From Brachyhypopomus gauderio (taxonomy: Eukaryota; Chordata; Actinopteri; Gymnotiformes; Hypopomidae): 64,000 nt of DNA. Below are positions 21,257-33,800 of this stretch, piece after piece. Below the pieces are notes generated by a model. The model was not told the origin of the DNA and searched no databases. It worked only from the letters and a program-made list of their open reading frames with translations. Every line of letters begins with the position of its first letter. Within the stretch, counting starts at the first letter, position 1. Where the stretch lies: the NCBI RefSeq assembly GCF_052324685.1, contig NC_135228.1, positions 16,405,611-16,469,610 of the forward strand, in the 5' to 3' direction. Made by a program: the position numbers and the translations under genes.

Positions 21257-24200
21257 ATGTACAGGTCCACAAAAGGGGCTTCGAAGGCGCGGAGGGACCA
21301 GATCAACGCAGAGATTCGTAACCTGAAGGATCTTCTCCCTATCTCCGACGCAGACAAATCTCGGCTTTCATACCTCCACATCATGTCCCTTGCCTGCATG
21401 TACACAAGAAAGTCCGTCTTCTTCTCTCAAGGTAGGCAACATTTGTTTTTTGGTGGAGTTGCATTACTGATGCAAACGTAAAGTTTTTTTTTAACATACG
21501 TTATAATTAGCAACTTACTTTTGAACTAAATATGCTAATCACAGACGTTTTTGAAGAAGCTTCAGAAAAGTAAATAGTTGCTGTCCATGGTGCTGATGTA
21601 TACGGTTGCTAGAGGCGCTGTTAGATCCAAACCTAAGAAAAAAAACGGGTAATATAAATAGTTATATGTTTATTAGATATGTATGTTTTATACTTTAAAT
21701 TGGCGCTGCGCGTTATTTTCAACTACGAGGGAAAGTACTATTCGCTGTTCTCATGATTAATATTAGTTTAATCTATTTTTGTTCAGAATTAACTATGGCG
21801 GAGCATCATGATGTGAGTGGAGCATACAAGACTTTGTCCGAACTCTCTGAGCTCGTGCACGCCTTACCGGGATTTCTCCTCTTGCTAACGAGTGAAGGCA
21901 AACTTCTGTACCTGTCGGACAACGTAGCAGAGCACCTGGGCCATTCTATGGTGAGTATTATTTGTTATTATATCATCTTTTCATCATTATATCATTATTG
22001 TTACACAATAAATTAAGTGATTAAATATTTAATGGGTGTAATTATGCATTTTCATCCCAAACACTGTTTTAACATTCATACTAGTTCCTACATGTGTAAG
22101 AAATACGTGTCTGACCATAATTCTTTTGGCATAATACAGGTGGATCTGGTTGCCCAGAGTGATAGCGTGTATGACATTATAGATCCTGCTGACCACTTCA
22201 TCATGAGAAGTAATCTTGTGCCAGTGACTGCACCAGACACAGGTAACAATAAACACTTTTTTAATATCCCAAAGACACATCTGGATTTCCTAATATAACT
22301 AGAGCACAAAATACAATCTGATGGTAGAATCCTTTTCTTTGCTTTCTTCTTATTGATTTCAATGCATTTTTAGAGCGCCTCTTCCGATGTCGTTTCAACA
22401 CTTCAAAGTTTGTGAGGAGGCAGGGCTCTGGGAACAGAGTGAGCCTTGTGCGAGCGCGCTGCCTGCCATCCCCGTACCACGCTGCCTCCTACTGGACATC
22501 CAACTCGGTGTGGGTGTGTTTCTGCTCACCTCTGGAGCCCCAGGCACCACAGCCTTCAGCCACCAGGAACCCGCTCCCCACCCCACCCGCAGAGCAGGCC
22601 TTCCTGCTGGCCTGCTTCCAGTCCCAGCACAGCCGTGATATGAGGTTCCAAGCTGCCCAGGAATGGTAAGAGAAACAAGCCTTAACATTTACGCGACTGC
22701 ATACCGACTGATGTGGCGATTTAGAGGCATTTAGAAGAACAGCGAACAGAACTAGACTCTTACGTTGGCTATCTTTTTTCCTGGCAGTGTGAGTGTGTAT
22801 CTGGGTTACGATGTGGATACGCTGCAGTCCCGCTCCTGGTACAGCTTTCTGCACCCCCGTGATCTTGCTCACGCCTCCACGCAGCACTGCACCCTACGTG
22901 AGTTTTAGATGGCCGTATTATAAGAGTAGTTCTAATTTGCATAACACATACTACCAACAAGCCAAAAAGGAACACCCTATCATAATGAATGTGTTTCTCC
23001 GCAGTGCGTGAAGAAGGAGAGAGGCAGGTGGAGATGGTGGTGCAGGTGGAGACAGCTGACCACTCATGGGTGTGGCTGTATATGATCCTTCAGCTCCAGA
23101 CTGGAGAACATCCAATCAGTTGCCAGAACTACGTCATTAGGTATTGCAACAACGCACACCTGCTTCTCTGGTTGAATTTACAGAAAATGACTACTGCATG
23201 TCACATCAGCATCATGAGACATCAACACGCTCACAAATCGCCCTTTTCTCCCTTCGTTCCTCAGCGAATCTGAAGCATGGTCTGTGCGTCAGCAGCTCTA
23301 CTCTGAGCAGAACCAGGCGGCTCTCCTCTATCAGGAGCATTTGGCTCAGCAGTGCCCAGATCCGCTGTCCAGCCCGGAGCAGGTCTTCACCCCCAGTAGC
23401 AGCGGTCTGTCTGCCCAGTCCTTCGACTTCAGCTTTACTACCTCTGGCCGCAGCTCCTCTGAGGAGCTGCCCAGCACCCCAGCCCAGTCCGGCCCGCCTC
23501 TGGGCTCCGCCCCCTGTCCTTCCAGCTCTCTAGATGAAGACAGTTTTTCCCAGCAGCATGCAAGCCAGCATATGTGGTCTCAAGGAACCGGAAAGCTTTC
23601 CACAGGAACAGCCCCAACTGCCCCTTCTTCTCAGTTTAGTGACATGGCCAGCATGGCAGGACATTGTTCGGCTGGTCAATCCCCCACTTCCCCTGCACTC
23701 CTCCCCAGTCCCCCCATACCCCAACAACACAGCCTCGGGGAGCTTATATGCACTCCCCCCTATACCCCAAGACTCGGAGGAGGCCGTTTCACATTTGGTG
23801 AGGAGATCTTTAAACTAGACTCCACCAGCACAGTGATCGGTGCCCCATGTCGAATAAAGCAAGTCACATCCTCTGCAAATCAAGTGATGTCTCTCTCAAC
23901 AGGCACTGGGCTCACGCTGTCTGTACAACATTGCCGCAGGCCTCTTTTTGAGAAATTGCCTCCTACCCCAGACAGTCCAGGTAATGACAAGAGTATCCTC
24001 ATGGCCTTGCCAGAGATCAAGGGGCCCCTGTATGTTGATGTACCGCATTCGGTTTATCACTCTCCCCCCGAGGGCCTTTTGACTCCAGAGGCTTCTCCCA
24101 CCGAACATCTCCGTCCAGGATTCTTCCCTCAGCAAGCCGAGGATGAGCAAGAAAGACTGGAGATCTCCCTATTGGCTCAGTATCTCTGTTCTGTAGCTGA

Positions 24201-25008
24201 AGGCTTCTGTCACGACCACCCGCTCACCACACACACCTCCTCCCCTGTCCTCCTCCGAGAGCCCATATCCATCCAGAGCGGTGTGGCTTCCTCCTGTGAA
24301 TTTCCACCCACCATGTGCTGGAGGGAGCCTCCCTCATCGATGGCTCATGATGAAATCTCTTTATTTCAAGAAAGCCTTCTACCGGCTGCCCTACCCCAAG
24401 TCTCCTCCTCCACCTCCCCCTCTCTCCCACCTCCCCACTCCTCCATTCAGCATCCTCCTCCTGCCCCACCGAGCACCTGCTCTCCTGGGCACACACGGGA
24501 GGAGGCTCTAGTTGGTGTGCACCACCTACGTAGCGTCCAGTCGGCGCACCATAGCAGCACGGCCGGGGCCAGGCCGCTGGAGTCAGGGGCACTCGATGAA
24601 GCAAAGGCTGGAACAGAGAGCCGGATGGACATGGAGATGTTGGCTCCAGCACAACCCTCCACTCTCTCAGCCTCACCTGAAGCAACCCCTGGCCCAGCAC
24701 GTCCTGATGTCAGCCCCGGTCTGCCCTGTGCCCAGTCCCTCCTGGAGGAGCTGGCCACCATGGAACCTGTGTTCGAGGCATCCGCTTCGATTACTCCTGC
24801 CTTGAGGCAAGAAACCGAGTTGTATCAACTCCCTTTTCAGGAGTCCCCACAGCACTTCTACCAAGGTGAGACTCAAATCTGTGTTAGTTTTTAGGATCTT
24901 ATATGGAATGTAGCTTTCAAAGTTTCATCAGGAAGTAATGATTTCAAGATTCTAATCACTTTCTCTACTGTCTGTCTTTCAGATGGAACCGGTGATCACA
25001 TGTTCTGA
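21257..25008 (+). CDS. npas4: Neuronal PAS domain protein 4, activity-induced bHLH-PAS factor
   Basis: Eight exons, 21257-21431, 21787-21950, 22140-22242, 22374-22665, 22788-22897, 23005-23140, 23265-24865 and 24983-25008, join in frame to 868 residues. The start [20 protein letters not shown] is the NPAS4 bHLH N-terminus. PAS-A spans about 70-145 ([32 protein letters not shown]) and PAS-B about 200-300 ([24 protein letters not shown]). The large exon 7 is proline/serine-rich, with conserved islands [21 protein letters not shown] and [11 protein letters not shown] of the activation domain; the end DGTGDHMF matches the family tail. NPAS4 pairs with ARNT2 in neurons and drives activity-dependent genes. 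Signs of immediate-early control are the CRE, TATA box and AT-rich 3' UTR. Paralogue (a or b) not decided. Confidence 0.97.
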
Positions 25009-25098
25009 AATAAGTCTGTGACTTAATTGATAAAGTATGGCATATTGTCAGAATTTCTCAGATTCTTATCAGATTATTTAAATGACAGAAATGACTAT

Positions 25099-25104
25099 AA
25101 TAAA
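25099..25104 (+). terminator. Candidate npas4 polyadenylation signal
   Basis: AATAAA 91 bases after the stop; a second at 25543-25548. ATTTA pentamers occur between them, as in unstable immediate-early messages. Confidence 0.5.
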
Positions 25105-25549
25105 AAAGTAAAATATATTCATTTTATGTTTATACTTCAATGCAATGAATGTAACATGGGCACGTAATAATAATGGACTATCATTTTAGAAAAAAATACT
25201 TTAAGGTATTCTCGTTATGGCAACTTTAAAAAGTGCCACTTTTGTATTCACTTATAGTGAAGACTGTGTTTTACACAAAGATTATCCTGAAGATTGATGA
25301 AACACATTTGTATTGGTTCTATTGCACCCTGTGTTTTCACAAACTAATGTAGAATTGTCTACAGTAAAGTAGAGGATTGATTCCTAAACTCTGGATATTT
25401 ATTATTCATTGATATTGTTTACAAAACCTGTTTGTGTCTGTGTAATTATATGAGAAATATCTTCTATTCAAATATTTCAGTGGTAAGTAAATGTTTAGTG
25501 ATATATAAGATGTTTACCACCTTGAATGGTCATATGGTTTTTAATAAAA

Positions 25550-27390
25550 AAAAATGCTCCATGTCTACGTTCTTTTCTCCTCAAAATATGTATAATGACA
25601 GTCAATTAAATGTATGGTTATCAAAGCAAGGAGCATCAGTGTCCATGCATTCATAATTGCTGCCCCCAAGGTAGAACATTGTTCTTCACACTTCCTCCCC
25701 TCCATTCACTGCCTTTTTACTGTGTCTCCATGGTTTCATGGAACTGAGAGCTGGAGGCTGACGCACATGATGAGGTGCTAGCTGTTTTTCCTGACGCATG
25801 CTCTTGACTCAGAGGCATGGTGGAGACAATCAGCTTCCCACTCCTACACACACTCGCACACTCGCACACACACACAGACACACACACAAACAGACACAGT
25901 GAGCATTCACTCAGCCTACACTCACTCATTATACCAGGTAGTGCATGATAATACCTTATATGGCTTTTCCTGTCTCTCTCTCACTTTCCCATCTACCCTA
26001 TCCCACTACTTTCTCCAATGGTCTCTGGCTCAATGTTCTCCCCTGTTGCCGAGGGACTACAGATCCTCCACAGACAAGCTCCACCTCCACGGCCCTGCTA
26101 ACATCAGTTTCCTGTCAAGTTTATTCAATGTGGTCCTTATCCATTGAGACCGTCCAATGGGGCACTGACCCGCCAACCCTCCCTATAGGCCTACGTGTGC
26201 CCGCATGTCCAAAAATACCAGCCGTCCATCCTCTCATTGGCCACCACCAGAATGTGAATGAGCCGCATCCCTCACTCCCTCGTCACGTCTCCGTCCTTGT
26301 GAGAGCGCGAGCCTTTCAGTGCTGAAGAGCAACAAAAATAGAAGCATCTGAAAAGAGGAAAAAACGAGAAAGAGGGGGATGGTACGTGAGGTTTGAAGGT
26401 ACACAAGGACTTCAGGTGCTCGCTCCTCTGGCTCTCCTCCCACTCCTCCAATCAGGCAGCCAAGCTTTTCATCCTGCCTCTTTCACACATCTGTGTGCAC
26501 TCATTCATTAGGCCCCTCTCTCCTTATGACTCACCCCGGCCCCTCGAGCCCCCCGCACCCCGACCCTCAACCCTCCTCTCCTTCACTCCAGCTCTCTGTT
26601 TATCATTCTCGGACCCATCATCCACCAGCCCCAGCAACACAAACAGCCTGCGCCCACTTATGCGGTTATGCAAAAGCAATGCAGAAACTCTCCAAGCATC
26701 TTGTGTGCTGTGAATGGCCACAAACACAACCTCCTACATATTTGCTTGGAAGGAAAATGTAAAGGATTTATTTTTTTTCTGATAAATGTCATGATAGCCC
26801 TATCAGTCCAATAGAAAGAAATTAAATAGCATATATTTGAACAGTGCACACAATACTCATTAAAATAACACATATAGTATAAATAAAATAATTTTAATTT
26901 GTGAATTCTGTGTCAATCTGAATCGATCAGAAACATTTCAGATTAGAAAATTCTCAATGCTATATTAGAGACTATGATCACAGCACACAAACGTGTCTAC
27001 AGTTTGACATCTGGCGGTCAGCAACATGAACTACACATTCTCTAATGTTTGATTTTATGGTATTTGCTTGGCATGTCCGAAGTGGCCAATATAGGTTGCA
27101 GTTACGTATGTCTCATCTCTTTAACTTTTAACATATTCTTGTTTTATACATGTTGTTGTATAGTTGCACCACGCTCCCTAAATAAATAAATTAATTAATT
27201 ATTGTAGGCTTATTAATTAGATAAATGGTCGACATCGTTACTGCTAGGCTTACGTTCCAACTAAACCAGCCAGCCAAAATCCACATTTGTAGCATTACAG
27301 TACATAAAAACAATGATACTGTCTTTACAATTTCAGTATGGGGAAAAGGTTTGAGTCATCGTGACATGATTCAACTTCAACGAACTCTTA
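25550..27390. other. Intergenic, npas4 to the Harbinger remnant
   Basis: No coding gene recognised; several overlapping proline/serine-rich frames at 25945-26760 are shadows of a C-rich stretch. The part 26000-26340 is GC-richer with CCAAT-type boxes (26013, 26153 and, inverted, 26235) and a CRE half-site TCACGTC (about 26283), so it may be a promoter or enhancer. 26760-27390 is AT-rich. Confidence 0.45.
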
Positions 27391-27881
27391 AGGCCCATTC
27401 ACACCCTACGGTAATTACGGATACGGACCCTTTCGTCCGGTTCCGGAGGTCGTTTCATCCGTCAGTGGGTCCGTTGCCAGAGCGCTTACGAATCCGTAGT
27501 AACGGAGCAATATAAACCGCAAATCAGGGGGCAGTAGAGAGTCAGAAGCATCGAACGTACACCAATTCGGGAAAATCAATGAAGAAGAGTACTGGACTTT
27601 AAAAAATGACGCTCGAGTTAGAAGAGAAACTTTGCGAGTTGGTTAGAGGCTACATTCTGCTACGGTGCCAGGTCATCGCGATAAACAGCGATGCAAAAAC
27701 AGCTGGGAGGAGATTGCTGGTGCGCTGGTGCCGGAAATTTGACTATACTGCCCTCTAGAGGATGTATTTAAAAAAATCATAACAACGTTGGAAACGGAAA
27801 GAGGTATAGTGGCCCCCTACGGAGGCTACGTTTGGTACGGACGGACGAAATTCGTCCGTGTCCGGAGGTATAAAGCAGGCT
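27391..27881 (+). mobile_element. PIF/Harbinger-type element remnant with MADF-like coding scraps
   Basis: Imperfect terminal inverted repeats (AGGCCCATTCACACC at left; complement of the right end AGCCTGCTTTATACC) are flanked by the 3-bp target TTA on both sides (27388-27390 and 27882-27884), the Harbinger preference. Inside, 27606-27655 reads LEEKLCELVRGY and 27680-27733 reads DKQRCKNSWEEIAGALV, which look like the MADF/Myb-like protein that accompanies Harbinger transposases, now frameshifted and only about 45 codons. About 490 bp, non-autonomous. Confidence 0.6.
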
Positions 27882-27884
27882 TTA

Positions 27885-28325
27885 CACTGAGGTAAACGCG
27901 CATTTTATATCTAACCACTAGATGTCGATATCGAGCTTTATTGGGTCTTGAGGAGTGAAAGAAGAGAAGAAACACGCGTGAGATAACTTTCAATATGGCT
28001 AGCTGTAGTCAACATAAATGAGGGGGTAGGTCGGAAAATAATCCCTGTTTCCCCGCATGTTAAAAGCAAATACACGAGATTACCTGGCGGCGATTTAGAC
28101 ACAGGTAGTTACATTGTGTTTTTAAGTAACTATTCTCGTCGTGGTCGCTGTGTATATAAAGTAATTGCCTGGGTTAGCAAGACAGCTAACAGGTTTGCAG
28201 CTAATATTCTCATTACGCTGTGCAATATGACTGTCCAGTAGTGTCTAGTTGGGTTCTTGTAGTAACTGTGCCAGTTATTTATTTTTTGTGAATTACATAC
28301 AATTTATTGCTTACAGATTTTTATT
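27885..28325 (+). promoter_or_regulatory. mrps12 promoter and leader region
   Basis: No TATA box stands out. A possible leader acceptor (attgcttacag) ends nine bases before the ATG at 28326, so the start codon may sit just after a 5' UTR intron. Confidence 0.35.
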
Positions 28326-29032
28326 ATGGCCTTTCTTGGAAGATTGAGGCCAGCTCTGTCTTCGGTCTTGCAAGGTGAGTCTAAAAGTCATGGCTAGCTA
28401 GTTATCAACTGGGAGTACATACTAGCTAGGGTAGGTAAGACGACCCCATCCAGCTTATGCCAAGTCTTAATGTTATGAATTAGTGTTATAAATGAATGTT
28501 ATAAATGTTAAGTCTTAATGTTATGAATTAATGTTAAGTCTTAATGTTATGAATCCTTATCTCCATATATTCTGAGTGTAACGCGTTGCTGAAAGTTGCG
28601 TTGTATGTTTGGCATTTATGAACGCAAATGATTGTCATTATTTTTGCAGCAACTCAGTCAGCATGTCCCTGGTCTGGACCCGTGCTCAGCAGGATGATGG
28701 CCACCCTCAATCAGATGCACCGCCAGGGCAAACCTCCGCCACCCATTAAAAAGATCGGCGCAACATTCGGTCGACCGCAGCTGAAGGCCGTGGTCTTGAA
28801 GACCATGATCAGGAAGCCCAAAAAGCCAAACTCGGCCAACCGCAAATGTGCGCGGGTCCGCCTTTCCAATGGCAAGGAGGCAGTGGTGTTCATACCTGGG
28901 GAGGGACACAACCTTCAGGAACACAACGTAGTGCTCGTCCAAGGGGGAAGGACACAGGACTTGCCAGGTGTCAAACTGACAGTAGTCAGGGGCAAATATG
29001 ACTGTGCTCATGTAGTGAAGAAGAAACAGTAA
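28326..29032 (+). CDS. mrps12: Mitochondrial ribosomal protein S12 (uS12m)
   Basis: Two exons, 28326-28374 and 28650-29032, encode 143 residues (human 138). The first about 30 residues ([16 protein letters not shown]...) are basic and hydrophobic, fitting a mitochondrial targeting peptide. From [19 protein letters not shown] onward the protein is a complete S12: [38 protein letters not shown] and [15 protein letters not shown] are hallmark decoding-centre segments, including the PNSA loop. It acts in the small subunit of the mitoribosome and controls decoding accuracy. In human the gene is on 19q13, so its place next to npas4 differs from the human order. Confidence 0.97.
28461..28556 (+). 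repeat. Tandem repeat in mrps12 intron
   Basis: Three irregular copies of a unit containing AAGTCTTAATGTTATGAATT. Confidence 0.85.
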
Positions 29033-29216
29033 TAACTGCCGCTCACATCTGGAACCACTCCTGAATCTTAAGTAGTTATTACCACCACATCAACACCACA
29101 GAGTGTTTTATGCTCAGAATTCTCAAGGTTACTTATTTACATCAGCAGTGTGTTCAGCCATGCAGTTTATTTAAAGTTTATGAATGTTCATGGCCTTGAC
29201 ATCACATTTACACAAA

Positions 29217-29222
29217 AATAAA
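29217..29222 (+). terminator. mrps12 polyadenylation signal
   Basis: AATAAA 185 bases after the stop codon. Confidence 0.7.
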
Positions 29223-29959
29223 CCAATCATTTTGAAGTGTAATCCTTTTTAAACATGTTAGAAGTAACACCTTTGCAGTCTTTCATGGAAATTCATCCAT
29301 AGATCTGAAACCAGACCCATGTTCAATACAAGTGGAGCATTGCAAACTTGATCAAAGAAATTGCATCTTGAGTATGGTATTCTGTCAGTGCATAATTTTT
29401 TAAGCCTTCCTCTAAAGATTTAGAGCTCAAATACACCACCTGGTGCTCATGATTCTCTCTACATTCATATCAAAGGGAGGAAAATTAGGAAAGGCCATTT
29501 ACCCTAACTCAGAAAATCGAGTGCAAACCACTGATGGAATGATACTTGAATGGATTATGAATTTCTATGTTGTAGTCATAAGGGAAGTGAAAAAGAATAT
29601 TCAGTTGAGGGGGGAAGAAATTGTGCAGCTTTTAGACTTGTTACATCGTAATGTGAGCTGTTGTCATAACACATAACCAACCTTTTGTCCTTCAGTGGCT
29701 GCCACTGGCAGATAAGAATCTGATTTGTAGCTGCAAGTTTTTCCATTAGAGAACCTCCATTGAAATTTTCCTATTGTTTGTATTGAGGGAGTCTATAAAT
29801 AAAATTAGTGCTGCTTGAACGTTTGTGAACTACTCAAACAGGTTCCTTTCTTTCTAAAAAAAAAAATAATAAAAAAATAATTCTGAACATCCAAATCTCA
29901 GTATGTACATTGGACCTTCCAAATCTTTGCACAAGATACATTAAAATTTATTCAAAAGT
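29223..29959. other. Intergenic after mrps12
   Basis: No recognised gene. The 77-codon plus-strand frame at 29443-29676 lacks family resemblance. Confidence 0.5.
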
Positions 29960-30345
29960 ATTTTCTAAAAAAAAAAAAAAAAACTTAGATCTTCCAAGAG
30001 AGAGTAGGAGGGACATCTGACATGTACCACCTGCTTCAGATCGTGTCACAGCATTTCTATGGGATTGAGGTCCAGACTTGACTGGGCAAATCCAGAGTGC
30101 AAATCTTTCTCTTAAGCCATTCCTTAGTTCCTTGGTAGTTATCTTGAATGCTTTGGGTCAAAGTCTTGTTGCATTTTACATTTCATCTTCAACACTCTGA
30201 CTGACAGCAGGAGATTTAGTTGATAGTTCTGGGAACTGATGGTTCCCTGGATAATATGTTGTCGTCCAGTTTCGGAGGCAGAAAAGTTGGCCCAGGCCTT
30301 CACATTTCCACTACCATGCTTCACTGTTGGGAGGAGATTCTCTTT
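29960..30345 (-). pseudogene. Tc1-like transposase relic
   Basis: On the minus strand the typical order of Tc1 transposase motifs is readable: VKHGSGNVKAWANFSASETG, HIIQGTISSQNYQ, DFDPKHSR and SLDLNPIEML. The tryptophan codon expected after the last motif is TGA, other stops and frameshifts interrupt it, and the catalytic DND word reads DFD. Only the C-terminal half of the transposase remains; no terminal repeats were found. Confidence 0.85.
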
Positions 30346-30843
30346 ATACGATATATAAATTTCAAAAGCTCATCATATAATTATTCCTCCATTATTGGGA
30401 AAAATACATTTAAATAAATGTAAGCATTCCAAACATTTTAAACATCTGCCAGAAGTTCTTAAGTAGTGTAATGGCACATACTAAGTGTATCCATCTGCAA
30501 TTCATACACAAGTAATTTTCCAGGATCGGAATAAAAAAAAAAACAGCAGCCTGAAATTCAGCTTTAGTTTTCTGAATTCATATATAACTACATTTCAGTG
30601 TGTGCACAACTTTCTGTATGATTATGCATTGTTAAACTGGCTATTCTTAATCTTAAAGCGTGAATGACCAGGCTTTGGAGCTGTGAAGCAGTAACAGAAT
30701 ATAAGTAACACAAATCTATATGTGAAATGTAAAATGTGAAAGCAAAACACAGTCATGTCAGAACTGAATGCACTGCGTTCACTCCCTTCAACTGATGCTG
30801 CTTAAAAACACTGGTGATCAGACTGGGAAGATTTTAAACCCGT
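30346..30843. other. Gap between Tc1 relic and NLR gene
   Basis: AT-rich, holds the NLR 3' flank. No LRR or B30.2 exon was found here on the minus strand. Confidence 0.55.
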
Positions 30844-33800
30844 TCAGTGGCTTTTAGGCTGAGGGAAGAGTTCATCTAAGCACAGCTGAAGGTTTTCATT
30901 TCTCTCAGGATAGTGATTCTCCTTAATCTTTTTTCGTATGTAACGTGCCGTTTCCTCCCGGGCTTGCAGCGTGTTCCCTCTGCTATCAAGGAAGCCCCTG
31001 AGCAAATCCTGGTTGGCTTCTACAGACATGCCCAGGAGAAATCGCAGGAAGATGTCATAGTTGCCGTCTTTGGCATGCATTGCTTTCTCCACAGCACTCT
31101 TCTGCAAGTCTACCAGAGAGGGCTCCTTGAACATTTTGAACTTGTTAACATCCAGAACGTTCTTCCCGTGGTTCTTGAAAGAAAGAAAAACAAAAAGGGC
31201 AGCAAGGTATTCCTGCATAGTTGGGTGAACAAAGCAGTCCACCTTCTCGTGATACATCACAAACTTCTCCCTATAGAACTGCGTACAGAGGCCACTGGTG
31301 ACTGCATCTTGCACGTTCAGACCACTGTCTTTCCAGTTATCTTTCTCAATTCTAAACTCACTCTTCTCCAGTAACTGGAAGGCTATCTTCCCGAGCTTCA
31401 TAATGAAGTTCTGATCATTAAGGACGCTCTCTTCACTCTGGCTGGTCTGCAATTTCTGGCCACGCTTGCTCATGTGCACCAGCAGCAGCTTGCTGTAGAA
31501 GTGAGTAAGAGCTTTGGGTAACACTGCCCCAGGTGCCAAGTTCTGGAGTTCTCTCTCCAGCACAATGCGCACCACCCAACAGAACAGCGGCATGTGGCAC
31601 ATGATGTAGAGTGTCCTGCAGGACTTGACATAAGCAATCACTTTCTCTGCAAGTTCTTTATTTGCAATTGCCTTCCTGAAATAGGTCTCCCTCTGTTCTT
31701 TTTTGAACCCACGAACCTCTGTTACCTGGTGGATGCATTCTGGAGGGATCTGGTTAACTGTTATGGATCGGGTGGTGATCCACACGAAGGCACAGTACAT
31801 CAGGTTCCCCCGGATCAGATTGGTGATTAAGATTTTTATTGTTGTTGGCAGAGATTGATCACACCAGTATGCAGTTCTGCGAAAGTCGATGGGCACAATG
31901 CAGTCATCCAGACCATCACAGATGAACATCACACTGCAGTCTTCAAATTCAAGGGTATCCACCTCCTTCATCTCTGGATAGAGTCTACAGATTAAATCCT
32001 GGAAGCTTATTTCGGCATCTGTCATCTGGTTCAACTCTTTGAATGGTAGAGGAAGAAGAAAGAACACATCTTGGTGTGCAGTCCCCTCCACCCAGTCCAG
32101 TATAAACCTCTGAACTGCAGATGATTTACCAATCCCTGGAGTTCCTTTAGTTAACAGTGTCCTCACATGCCTCGTCTTAACAATCTCAGAGCTAAATATG
32201 TCCCTGCAAGATATTTCTTCTTTCTTGTCAACGCCAACCTCCTGTAGCTCTTCTATTTGCCTAAACTCGTGCTCATTGTTTGATGCAGCGTTTCCACCAT
32301 CTGTAATGTGGAGGTCTGTGTAAACAGACTCGAAATCAGTCTGCTGGGCCAGGCCTTCATAAATGTTCTCATACTTCCTCTTCAGAGTTATTTTTAACTC
32401 ATAACGCACTTCATCTGTATGGGATAAAGAAAAGTAACATTAAACATTTAAATATTTTTTTTTTTTATGAAAACAAGAACAGAGAAGGAGAGATGTATGA
32501 CTCTTACTCCTTTTACACAGCCCCTGAAGGTAGTCCGCCACCTTCTTTAGATTCATATCTCTAAGAACCAGCTGTGTGATCTTTAGAGACACCTCTATGT
32601 CACAGATCTCCAGCATTTTATCTACCACATCAACGATATCAAGGCTATCCAGGGGGTCTCGAAAACGCTCTGGGTATCTCTCCCACAGGATTCGTTTAAA
32701 GTTTTTTAATTCATCTGTTGTAAGTTTCTGCAGAGAGCTTTGAAGTGCCTGAAAACAAAGCACAATAATAATGTAATGTGCACAGCATGAAAAATGGTGA
32801 TATAAGAAAATCCTGACAATTGGCTTGGCTTGACCAAGTTAATGTGTGTTAAATTAAAGCTATATTACACATAAATATACATAAATATATTACATTATAT
32901 ATATATTATATATATATATATATAATTAGTTATATTACACATAAAAGTCCCTCAAAAGAACTACAAGTACCATATGGATTGCATCAACATGAAACCTTTC
33001 CTATTACTGTTTGTTACAAACTGACTGATCAGGTGATCAGGAAATAGGTTTTTAAGGAAATCTTTGGGAAAGCTCACATTCAGTTATAGTGTGATGGCCA
33101 CGATGAAACATTTCTAACCTTGAAAGCGAATTCAACAGTCAGGGAAGGGTGCCGCTTCTCATTAGGATCTTTTAATAACTCTGGTTTTAGGGGAGGTGCT
33201 ACACTTGGCTGGCTGCAAGATTTCTTCCGTGACCTAGATTGGAAGTTGTTTAATCAGTTTCACAATGGGAAGAAACATTTCAAAAGCAGTTTTTGGAGGG
33301 CACAGAACCCAGACCCCCCACACTCACCTTCGTTCAGGCTTGTACTCGTCTTCCTGAACGTCATCACTGCAGAAGGAGCAGCAACTTGACGCAGAAGAAT
33401 CCTGTCTGTCCAACTGGATCCTGTAAAAACACGGTAGCTCAAAGCAAGAAACAACACTCAAACGCACTCAACTTTCTAAGCTTTAAGCATTTCACTCAGA
33501 TTAATAGGTAATGGACTTACTTAGTTGTGACACAGGTTGGAGGTTGTTCGTCAGCTTCTATGTCATTTAACCAGTCATCACTCTTCATGGACTCATAACT
33601 GGGTGCAGGTGAAGCAGCTCTTTCCACATCAACGCTGAGAAAATGATTATTAAACAAGAAACAAAGCTGATAAAACTGACATGGTACACAGGGAAATATC
33701 AGACGTTTCTCTGATAATTGTGACTTAATATCGTCTAATTATGTATAGCTTATGAAATGCCAGTCTGATAAGAGGCATATTGAATATTATAATCATTACT

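Noticed and set aside
24224..24700. Minus-strand 158-codon frame in npas4 exon 7
   Set aside because: Shadow of the proline/serine-rich activation region on the plus strand.
30913..31374. Plus-strand 153-codon frame opposite the NLR
   Set aside because: Antisense shadow of the NACHT exon, which is strongly supported by domain motifs.
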